Assembly (NCBI GenBank): GCA_030220185.1
Contig: JASPKZ010003438.1
Coordinates: forward strand, 744,001-808,000
Origin: Diploptera punctata
Taxonomy: Eukaryota > Arthropoda > Insecta > Blattodea > Blaberidae
Direction: 5' to 3'
Length of the DNA: 64,000 bases
Positions 10,775 to 19,937 of the stretch are shown one piece after another. The notes under the pieces were generated by a model. That model did not search any database. It saw only the letters and a program-made list of their open reading frames with translations, and had not been told where the DNA came from. A program made the translations under genes and the position numbers. Each line of letters begins with the position of its first letter. Within the stretch, counting starts at the first letter, position 1.

Positions 10775-11570
10775 AATAAAAAAGTTAACACTCCAGACAA
10801 TAAAAAATCTGGAATTTAACAAATTAATTGCAAAGACTGAAAAATCAGCAACAGCAGCACATAGTTTATTAGACAATCATAGAATTGAAAAAGAAGCAAA
10901 CCTTTTGAAACATCTATCTAAATGATGATCTTGTAGAAGATTTCCGGGCTGTTGGTTGTTGTCTTGAGGCTTGTAGTTCCCCAACATTTTGACAGAGAGT
11001 GCGTCCGGCATCCTCAAGGGTTGTCTTGAGACTGGCAATTTTGTTGACTACCTGCCCTATTTATACATTTATCCGCAACGTGTTCTCTGCGCGGTCCGTT
11101 ACTTCATAAATGTATAAATAGGGCAGGTAGTCGACAAAATTGCCAATCTCAAGACAACCCTTAAGGATGCCGGATGCAGTCTCTGGCAAAACGTCGGGGA
11201 ACTACAAGCCTCAAGACCACAGCAAACAGCCCTGAAATCTTCTACAAGATCATCATAATAACTCCAGCCATGAAAGCCTAAGTCAATATATCTATCTAAA
11301 TCTTTGGAATTAACAGTTTGGGAAAAGATATACATTCAAAAAAACCATACTAGAACCATGAACTTCGAGATTCCAGACGAACCAAGTTTGATTACAAAAT
11401 TCTTCAAAAGTACACCAAATGGCAGTTTAGAAAATTACCGGCATAATAAATTGACAGTCATGAAAACAGCTAAAGATGGGAATGATACGTTTCCCAATAC
11501 TGCAGTTCTGTGTTAAAAAACACAGATGTATGAGATAAGAATAATTCAATTCATTTGATTCTTATACCTC
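10775..11570 (+). mobile_element. PLE 3' half with GIY-YIG remnant, split by a foldback
   Basis: From 10775 the plus strand carries the PLE linker/GIY-YIG region (LEFNKLIAKT, then [21 protein letters not shown]). A foldback element with a 12-bp target duplication interrupts it at 10924-11289. The frame then resumes (11304-11516) as [28 protein letters not shown] and ends in TAVLC. The terminal non-coding part again has CTAAAGATGGGAA...TTTCCCAATACTGCAG, a decayed hammerhead. Confidence 0.7.
10912..11301. mobile_element. Foldback element with 12-bp target duplication
   Basis: The 366-bp body (10924-11289) is flanked by atctatctaaat at 10912-10923 and 11290-11301. Its two arms, GATGATCTTGTAGAAGATTT and the complement near 11240-11270, pair over about 165 bp. 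The centre is a less AT-rich loop with CGCAACGTGTTCTCTGCGCG. On each side of it lies TATAAATAGGGCAGGTAG, one copy per strand. A second copy is at 56671-56970. No protein is encoded. Confidence 0.8.
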
Positions 11571-11575
11571 ATAGT

Positions 11576-12897
11576 GTTATGAGGGTAACTCAGAAAGTTT
11601 CCAGATCTGACTGTACCGTTTACGATAGAAAGATAACAGTGCCAGCAGCGTGTTGGGAGGTACTTTGTTAGTCAGCTGACATAGTTTCCGCCCACCCTCA
11701 TCCCTTAGCAGCTGTGAGAAATGGTAGAGGGTGACAGGTACTATCAGACTGCAACAGGGCACCGCAGTCAGAACATTTTTGAGCAATGATTTTAAAAGTG
11801 CTTAAACCAGGCGCAATTGCTCAAAAGGCTTACACAGGGTTTTGGGGGACCTTGTCCCTTCCAGTGCCATAGTTTTCAATAGACATTGAGGCATCCTAAT
11901 AAGAATTAAATGAATCATGATTTCTTCTTACCTCTATGTTTTTTTAAACACAGTACTGCAGTATCGGCGACCCATTGTCACCATCGTCAGCTGTTTTCAC
12001 GACTGTCAATTTTTTCTTTTGCCGGTAATTATCCCAACTGCCATCTGGTGTTCCTTTGAAGGAATTACTCTCCAAACTGCATCCCCTGAGGATTGGATTG
12101 GGAAGTGTTGCAAAAATTCTGCACATCTTAGGGGCAGCAAGGTGTCATCTCGTTGGATGTCACACAGATTCACTGAAGGTCAAAAGATCACTCGAGTGGA
12201 ATGGTGCCATGAAATACTTTGAAGATTCAACAAGAACTCTCGCCGCATTTCTGAGATCATTACAGATGACAAGACCTGGATTTACCAATATGATCCAGAT
12301 AAAAAGCATCAGTTGTCGGTATGGGTCTTTCCTGATGATCGACCAGTCAAAGTGAAGAGAGCAAAAAGTGTTGGGAAGAAAATGGTGCTCACTTTCTTTG
12401 TTACAGGTGGTCATGTGACAACAATACCACTTGAACATCAAAGGACCATGACTGCACAGTTGTACACCACAGTATTCCAAAAATTGCTAGAAAAGCGCCC
12501 AAGAGCTAATCTGAGGGGCATCCTGTTGTATCACAACAATGCCTCTGCCCACACCGCCCATCTGGCAAATGATTTTCTGAGGAGGACTCCTGTGCAGCTG
12601 TTGACCATCTTCCTTACAGTCTGGAACTGGCACCGTGAGACTTCTTTTTGTTCCCTACGGTGAAGGCTCAATTGCATGTGAAGCAGTTTTCAACACCTGA
12701 AGATGCGGTTGCAGCATACTAAGGGGAGCTCTGAGCACTGGATGAAAGTGACTGGTGCCAATGCTTCCAGCTATTATTCAGAAGGATGCAACAATGCTTT
12801 GATGCTCAGGGAGAGTACTTTGAGAAGATGTAATGGTAAGTTTTAGATTATCTCTAAAATTTTGCCAGTATCCGGAAACTTTCTGAGTTACATTCGT
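11576..12897 (+). mobile_element. Dead mariner element
   Basis: Inverted ends share GTAACTCAGAAAGTTTCC (near 11585 and, inverted, near 12870-12890). Between them are remnants of a mariner transposase: FTEGQKITRVEWC, EIITDDKTWIYQYDPD (first catalytic aspartate region), SVWVFPDDRPVKVKR, PRANLRGILLYHNNASAHTA (second catalytic aspartate changed to N), then a frameshifted end where SPDL.PCDF should be. The 5' third is replaced by a PLE end at 11901-12079. The codons after 12700 (QHLKMRLQHT-like) are out of frame. Confidence 0.8.
11901..12079 (-). mobile_element. PLE 3' end nested in mariner
   Basis: Minus-strand copy of the PLE terminal region: gaattc-like start, CCTC.ATGTTTTTTTAAACAC, then ACTGCAGTATCGGCGA, then TCATCAGCTG-like stem sequences and GCCATCTGGTGTTC. 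The match stops at about 12079, where mariner sequence resumes. Confidence 0.6.
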
Positions 12898-13320
12898 ACA
12901 GTTCAAAATTTTAATATTTATCATAACGGTAATGCATATTAATGTAATCACAATGTGTTAGCAGAGAAAAAAAAATGTGATTGAATGTTCTCTCATTTGT
13001 TAAGAGCACCAAATACATCTCTGTGCACAGTTCACAGATTAGGTTCTGGTTTCCTATGTTGAACAGTCTACTGTTGTACTTAATTTCTAAAACTGCATTA
13101 AAATGTAACTGTAATATAATCATTATTCAATTGTTTGTATTTCCATTGTTTTCCAAGTTGCTTGGTGGATTTAATGCATTAGTAACCAATACATAACACT
13201 AATCATTATAGCATTGTGCTATTTGGATCACTCTTACTTTGCTACAAGTATGCCATTTATAGACTTAAATTATTAGTGTACTGCAGAATATACATAAAAG
13301 GGTCGAGACACTTTATCTCT
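12898..13320. other. No gene seen
   Basis: AT-rich DNA. Two overlapping ORFs on opposite strands (70 and 71 codons) have no recognisable content. Confidence 0.4.
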
Positions 13321-13326
13321 CATTAC

Positions 13327-13560
13327 TAGAGCTAGGATTTTTATGTAATAAAAGATAAGATTGCAATGCAGATAGTATATATTATTCTACTATTTGTGTG
13401 TGAAACCAAAACAAAAGACAGTCAGAAGTCTAACTTCTCATTATACTATTCAACTGTTTGTGTGTGGAACCTTAACAAAAGACAGTCAGAAGTCTAACTT
13501 CTTATTACACTATGTTGCAATCTTAACTTTTAGTACATAAAAATCCTAGCCCTACTCATT
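13327..13560. mobile_element. MITE, GCTAGGATTTTTATGTA family
   Basis: Inverted ends of about 40 bp: left GCTAGGATTTTTATGTAATA, right inverted GCTAGGATTTTTATGTACTA. Inside, a unit of about 60 bp (TGTGTGTGAAACCAAAACAA...AGTCTAACTTCT) occurs twice in tandem at 13388-13443 and 13449-13502. The same internal unit and related ends form the element at 30649-31255. Confidence 0.65.
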
Positions 13561-14504
13561 GCACACACAATGACCCACCTTCTACTTTATGGTTCCACAC
13601 ACAAAATATATCTAATCAATAATTATAACTTAAAATAGTTTACTACTTATGGGTGAAGCATTTCAGTCATGCTTCAGTCAATTCTCATGAAACAAAAATG
13701 GCTGAAAGTATCAAGTCTTCTATTGCTGTCTCGTCATCTCCCTGTCAAAAGTGACAGTAATTGTGGTGCGAATGGCAGGATATTCCTTCTAGAACATAAC
13801 CAATGAAAAGCGAGCAGGTCATATGGTTTTGTTTTGACGAGGATAACTTTAAGAGCGGACAGGGTATGGATACATCAACTAGTAGTGCATACTCATCCTG
13901 CTGATGATGGAAGTTAACTTCTGAAAGGCTTCCAAATAATATTTTAATAATTGCGCAATATTTTAAATACTTCATTTTAAAAAAATTGAGGACGGCACCT
14001 GCCAACAGGTACATTTTAATTTCTATCTCATTAATTTTATTTGTTAAACAGTCCTAACAAATGCCATTCTTGATTTCCAAATCCTCTAGATAAATTGGAA
14101 ATCACTTGAGGCATTACTTATGATAATACATTTATCTCTATCTGCTTACCTATTTACTCAACTAGATAGCAATTATAAAACAAAAATATCACCTTGTGTT
14201 GCTTCTCTGAATATTCATTCCATGGCTCAGGATTTGACCTCTTGTTCCATGAAACTTCAGGACTACGAACTGCTAATCTAAGAGTGTAGAGAACTGCTCC
14301 GCAGCAACCAAGACCAACACATACATACAGTGGGATCAACTGCAAATATATTCTACAATTAGTATGTTATAAAGCTTTATATTAACTTCTTTCAGTGAAA
14401 ATTTAACAAGATTTATTAAGAAATGGTAAGTCGAGTATTGAAATTCTAATCAATTCAACAGACGAAACCTTTCCTAATCATATTTATTACCAAAAAATTA
14501 ATAT
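13561..14504. repeat. Repeat family J fragment and unassigned DNA
   Basis: 14040-14130 is an inverted copy of the start of the repeats at 29875 and 39965 (AACAAATGCCATTCTTGATTTCC). The rest has no recognisable gene. The ORFs at 13745-14014 and 14154-14345 on the minus strand match nothing known to me. Confidence 0.4.
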
Positions 14505-15022
14505 AGGCTCAATTCTGGAAATGCATTGTATTATGCATTACATAATACTTTCATCATCTGATGTTCTCTCAAAAAAAATAATTTTCCATCATACTATATA
14601 AAAAAAAACTCTAAGCATGTCAGGCCTAGAAAGCCCTTGGCCTACCATCTGGCTGCTGGCCTCACATCCACATGTGTTAATCATAGAGGTAGACGATCAT
14701 AAGCCAGTGTAGGGGTGACGTGATTAGCATGTTGGGTCCCACAGCCCGTTACAGCTGGTTTTCTCAACTTCGAGTTACCTCAAGATGCTGGGTCATCACC
14801 GATCCCATACTGCTGAAATTCCATGAAAAAATGTCTTCTACCATGGAGACTCGAACCAGCGCAAATCCTGTAGCTCTGCACCAAGGCATCTTGCCTTAAC
14901 CACTCGGCTACAGCATGGGACCCCAGTTATATTATATGCATGTGAAATACAAACTCTTATTTTAAGGGAGGAGAAAAGATTACAAGTATTTGAGATTAAA
15001 GTTCTTAGAAAAATTTTTGGGA
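14505..15022 (+). mobile_element. RTE-like LINE fragments split by a SINE
   Basis: 14505-14548 matches the RTE copy at 16738 (GGCTCAATTCTGGAAATGCA). After the SINE at 14620-14930, the frame continues at 14936-15022 as ILREEKRLQVFE and KVLRKIFGI, matching 16890-16940. The intervening part of the LINE is deleted. Confidence 0.65.
14620..14930 (-). mobile_element. tRNA-derived SINE, family B
   Basis: On the minus strand the head reads CTGTAGCCGAGTGGTTAAGG (box A, tRNA-Leu/Ser-like) and GGTTCGAGTC (box B), followed by a 220-bp body ending near GGCCTAGAAAG-complement at 14620. Further copies are at 32955, 46290, 54960 and 55330, all on the minus strand. Confidence 0.75.
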
Positions 15023-15099
15023 TCACTTTACCTTTTATTATAATCTCGTCATTAGAGGCACAAAAAATTCAAAATAAGCAGGCAAAAAGCACTAAAAAT

Positions 15100-15425
15100 T
15101 GAAAATAGACTTACAAAAAATGGACAACAACATAATCTTTTACAGCCTTATGTAAAGAATATAAACATTTGCTATCAATAGCATACAAAGATATCAGAGA
15201 TGATTTTGGAACTTGTTTTGCCTTTTCACAAAGAGCAGACTTATGTTTTGCAGTGTGTACGTGCTGCAAAACATCGCACTTCTTAACGCAATTCACTGAA
15301 ATTTTACACACTTTGCAAAACAATATTGAACAGTCACTTGAGAATATTTCCGCACCAAATTCTATCATGTAATTCGTCAGTTTGTCTTTTACTGTTGTCC
15401 ATTCTTTAGGCATCATAAAACAACT
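15100..15425 (-). pseudogene. hAT/CGGBP1-like zinc-finger remnant
   Basis: The minus-strand frame from about 15420 reads FGAEIFSSDCSILFCKVCKI, then CDVLQHVHTAKH. The C..C...H....H pattern with surrounding residues resembles the BED-type finger of hAT transposases and the related CGGBP1 proteins. The frame stops after about 100 codons, with no transposase core behind it. It is fused in frame to a LINE fragment upstream. Confidence 0.55.
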
Positions 15426-15800
15426 GTTGTAAAGGTAAAAAAAAAAAATCACTATATTAGCATAAATTTTATATCCAGAGTTCACCAAGCTAATTCCACG
15501 ATAGTTATCTTTGATTTGGCGACTTCCTTTTTTGAAGATTGGTATTACAATGGATTTGTTCCAGCTTTGTGGTGGTTCTTGTCCTTCCCATATCATATTA
15601 AGGAGAATAAGAAATCTGTCTAAAAATTTTTTAGTTGAAAATTTAAATAATTCTTGATTAATGTGGTCTTCTCCGGGAGCTTTGTTACTTTTTAATGATT
15701 TAACAACATCAGTTAATTCATCTACAAAAATTTGTTCCAAAGCAGTGTTATTAGAGATTGGTATTTGTAATAAATCATCCTTTTGTGTCCATAAATTTTA
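15426..15800 (-). pseudogene. LINE reverse transcriptase N-terminal fragment
   Basis: The minus frame encodes VVKSLKSNKAPGEDHINQEL (first RT block with KAPG.D.I), then PQSWNKSIVIPIFKKGS and DNYRGISLVNSGYKIY. The YADD block is absent: sequence changes to the zinc-finger remnant at about 15425. It is the LINE type of 7081-8177 rather than the RTE-like type. Confidence 0.75.
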
Positions 15801-16091
15801 ATAATTTATTTTTACAATTTTTTTGGTCTCATGTGTTCTTCAATGAATAAACTTAAAGCTAATATACAAACTAAAATTCGGGGATACTAGCAGTGATGAA
15901 CAATGCCATTATTTTTAAAAAATTGAAAAAAAAATTGTATTATAAAACCATGAATAATTGCCTCAAGAATGTATGTACCATATTTCATGCACTTTTTCAA
16001 CCATATTTTTGTTTCTAAAAGGGGATGTGTGGAAAAAACTGCAATTAAACTAGCGTGAAATATTTTCGAAGTCCTATAGAATAACAGTGCG
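15801..16091. other. No gene seen
   Basis: AT-rich DNA between two LINE fragments. Nothing is recognised. Confidence 0.4.
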
Positions 16092-17310
16092 CATAGAAGA
16101 AACAGGTCTACAACAGATCAGATTTTTAGTATAAGACAGATTTTAGAAAAGAAATGGGAATATAATTGTACTGTACATCAACTATATGTAGACTTCAAAA
16201 AAGCATATGATTCAATTAAGAGGGAGAAGTTATATAGTATCCTGCTCGAGTTCAGAATTCCTAAAAAGTTAGTTAGACTTATACGAATGTGTCTAAATGG
16301 CTCAACGAGTAGGGTGCGTGTAGGCAAACAGTTTTCGGATAATTTTGAAATCCAGAATGGGTTGAAGCAAGGAGATGCACTATCTCCTCTACTATTTAAT
16401 TTTGTACTAGAGCATGCCATTAAATCTTTAGAGAATGTGGAAGGCTTACAACTCAATGGTATTAATAAGCTGTTAGTTTACGCTGATGATGTAGTACTAC
16501 TGGCCGATAGCGAGGAGATACTAAAGGCCAACACGCACACACTATTAAGTAACACTAAGAAATTAGGACTGGAAGTAAATATCAATAAAACTAAATATAT
16601 GGTCACACGTAGAAATACATTATATAATGGAAATGGACAGCTAATGACAAATGAGGGAAATTTTGAGGAATTGGCTGAATTCAAATACCTAGGAACAATA
16701 ATCACAAATAGGAATGAGATGCACATAGAAATTAAACATAGGCTCAATTCTGGAAATGCATGCTATTATGCATTGCAGAGACTTTTGATGTCCCAACTCC
16801 TTTCAAAAAACGTTAAACTGAAAATATATGAAACTGTTATTCTACCAGTTATATTATATGGGTGCGAAACATGGACTCTTACTTTAAGGGAGGAAAGGAG
16901 ATTACGAGTATTTGAGAATAAAGTTCTTAGGAAAATTTTTGGACCAAAGAGAGATGAACAGACAGGTGAATGGAGAAGACTACATAACAATGAACTACAT
17001 GGTCTTTATAGGAAGCCAGATATAATAAGAACAGTTAAGTCCCGTAGACTGCGATGGGCAGGACATGTTGCGCGTATGGGGAATGAAAGATGTGCATGGA
17101 AACTTCTTGTAGGAAAGCCAGAAGGAAAATGCCCAGTTGGTAGACCAAGAATGAGGTGGGAGAACAACATTAACTATGATTTGAGGGAAGCAGATTACAC
17201 AGGGAATGATTGGAAAGCATTAGCTCAGGATAGGGATGTATGGAGAGCTTATGTCCGTGCGGCCATGAACCTACGGGTTCGATAGTGCCAGTGAGTGAGT
17301 AAGTATGTGC
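16092..17310 (+). mobile_element. RTE-like LINE, 5'-truncated with open frame
   Basis: The best-preserved retrotransposon frame here. It is open from about 16092 to the stop at 17285 (about 397 codons). In order: RNRSTTDQIF, YVDFKKAYDSI (RT block), [30 protein letters not shown] (catalytic YADD), [53 protein letters not shown], then [12 protein letters not shown] and a C-terminus of DVWRAYVRAAMNLRVR. The endonuclease and the first RT blocks are missing, as in typical 5' truncation. The 3' end reads GATAGTGCCAGTGAGTGAGT. Other copies lie at 21463, 23225, 26179, 49061 and 60774. Confidence 0.85.
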
Positions 17311-19300
17311 CAGAGTTATAAAGACAGCGATAACCCACAATCGAACCACTTATCGATTATCATCCTTGATTACTATCCGTCCCTATGAAATTTAAATGAC
17401 CAATATTTGCAATAAATCCCCACATCTATGTTTAAAAAATATATTAACATTAAAATTACCAAATGTTTATTAAAAATGGGTGTACACTTACTTATCACTC
17501 CCTAACGCTGATCCAACCAGCAATAAGCCAAAACAGCGATAGAAAAATCATAGACTAAGTAATACACTCTGTGGAGAAAATAGCAATTAGCATCACAATA
17601 TTGTCTAACAGTGTCATAATATTGTGATTTGCATATTTAAATACTTCAAAATTGTCTAATAATGTTATAAAAATTGTTAAAAGTTTAAGATATTAAATAA
17701 TGTTAGTAAATACAGAAGTAGAGCTATAGTTTACAACAATATAACTGAAAAATCAAGCGCTAGTAGAAGTGCAGTTGAGCCGATGTGTGATTTATGCGAG
17801 GAAAGTTACAGGAGTGTTGATTTTGTTGCTCATATAGTGGTTTAGTTAAATTTAAAACACTGGTAGCACTTTTAGCATAATTTTTCCAGAAGTTGGGGTT
17901 TTTGTCATTTTTTACAAAAGATTAATTAATCGGATAATAAAATTTGAACTTTTTGAACTTCACATTAAAAAGACTATCTCACACATATGATAATTAAAGT
18001 GTCATTAACAAAGATTATTCAGGTTTTGCATTTTCAACTAAATTTTGAAGTTTTTTTAGGAAAAAAATCTAGTAGCTATTTGTCACTCACAAATTCTAAG
18101 TTCTACAGAATCGCAGTGCACATGTACGAGATGTTCTACTGTTTAATGTAGCTTTCACTAGATAGATCTGAAATTGGTGTTACCAACTTTTGCAATAAAT
18201 TCCCAAATGTTTATAATAAATGAATGTACACCATAACTGCACAACTGAATCATTCACTAAGTTCAACTAATTCTAACATGGAACTGTTTTACAGAATTAT
18301 CCAGATTTTAACTTACCATAAACTGAAATGAAGGATTCTATGCCAGGAGTCCACCTACATTAGTCACTATTCAAACAGAATAACAAATTTTCCTTATCGT
18401 GCACCAGATTACCCAATAAACTGTTAACTAATTTGGAGTATAGTATGCTAACCTACCCATATGGCTCACCTAATTAAATAAAATGAGTATAGGTGGACTC
18501 CTGACATAGAATAGCTCGGAAATGTTCTTTCATTTAAACTTAACCATAAAGGATATATTTTTAATCACAAGAGGAAAACAGTCATAAAAGGAAATATAAA
18601 CTTGCCATTTGACAATATCAAATATCCACAAATTATCTTTATAATGAATTTATTATCATTATGATTTTAACGCCATAATCGTAAGTAATTATTCCATTAA
18701 TATGATCCAATAATTTACGTCAGATATGCATTTCCTGCTATGTACTATTTACAGCAAACATGCATTTTCTGCTACTAGGTTAAAAAGACCCTTTTTTTTT
18801 AACCATAGAAAATGTTTACAACATTAAATGCTGCAATAAACACACATATAGAAAGAAACTGTACAATCGAAGTGAAATGGTCCAACAAATACGTGTAATA
18901 TTAATACATTTATTACGAAAGCGAAGAAGTTATAATTACACATAATTCTACTATTCAATTAACTGATTTTTCATTATCCTACACTTACCGCTGGATGAGA
19001 TTTCATACTAGACAAGCTAAGACCCTTCATGGTTAATATTTAGCTTTATTATTTAACAAGAAATTTGAAGATATCAATAAGGTACAAAAACTACCTTCGA
19101 AGGACTTGACCGTAACCATGCACAAACAATCGATAAAATCACATACTCAAAATTATATTTTGCAATATAAGTTGTAAAATAGGAATAAAGTTAAAAATAT
19201 TTTCATTGATAGAATTAGTACATTTTAGCTGAAACTGCACACCTTTTTTATAGGTGCTTAGTTAAATAAAAATAAATATGCAACTAAATTGACTACATTT
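17311..19300. repeat. Unnamed dispersed repeats
   Basis: 17395-17530 and 18075-18250 share sequence with 43020-43085, 44030-44140 and 60340-60760 (for example TTTGCAATAAATTCCCAAAT and CTACAGAATCGCAGTGCACA). 18310-18530 has inverted ends GGATTCTATGCCAGGAGTCC and its near complement, related to 42005-42060 and 59790-59840. They look like old DNA elements, but I cannot assign a class. No coding region is seen. Confidence 0.45.
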
Positions 19301-19479
19301 GCCTGTTAAAACAAACGAAGATCGAGTGGGTGAATTCAGTTACATCAAAATAAAATAGTATTTCGATAATTGTGCAAGCAAACATTGCAAGAAAGATCAC
19401 GGTATTTGCGCACATCTATAAAATATGTATTTTGTTTCGCGCTGCTGCCTTCTAGGTTCTAATAAGGAAAAATGCTGAA

Positions 19480-19811
19480 ATCTAACGTCCATATCTTCCA
19501 CGAAGGCCTATATATCGTATGGCGCCAAACACAAATATCAATTGAGTTTTCATCATATAGCTAGATTTTCATTGGTTGATATCACTACTGACTGAATGAT
19601 GATTGGTGAATCATGAATGAATATACCTGTGAAGGGAAAAGAACTTTGGAATTTGCTAAGTGTAGTATGTTGCAAAATCATTATAAATTATGTCGTGTCA
19701 TTACATCACATGTTTATCGAAAATAGTATAATACCGTGTAGAAGTTAAAACGTAAACATTGAGCAACAAAATAACATTAATTGCATTTAGACGTTATTAG
19801 TAATTAAAAAC
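19480..19811 (+). promoter_or_regulatory. Probable PPCS promoter and 5' UTR
   Basis: The 330 bases before the PPCS start contain two ATTGG (inverted CCAAT) boxes, TTCATTGGTTG near 19570 and TGATTGGTGAATC near 19602, and a CG-containing stretch GGCGCCAAAC near 19521. No obvious TATA box is placed for this start. The transcription start cannot be fixed from sequence. Confidence 0.4.
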
Positions 19812-19937
19812 ATGTCTTCTCGATGGGAAGAATTTTATGCAACTCACTCTACTCCCGATAATTTTGAAGAGAATAAAAGGCAAATTGACGATTTTTGTCA
19901 ACATGTGAATTCGGAACAGAAGATCGTGTTAATCACG
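19812..19937 (+). CDS. PPCS: PPCS exon 1
   Basis: Encodes residues 1-42, [10 protein letters not shown]... to KIVLIT, the strand leading into the nucleotide-binding loop. The first ATG after an in-frame-poor leader is used. The donor is ACG|GTAATT, phase 0. Confidence 0.88.

Noticed and set aside
15060..15110. Tiny intron (GTAAGT to TTTTTAG) downstream of the zinc-finger frame
   Set aside because: About 23 bases, too short for an animal intron, and the frame has already stopped.
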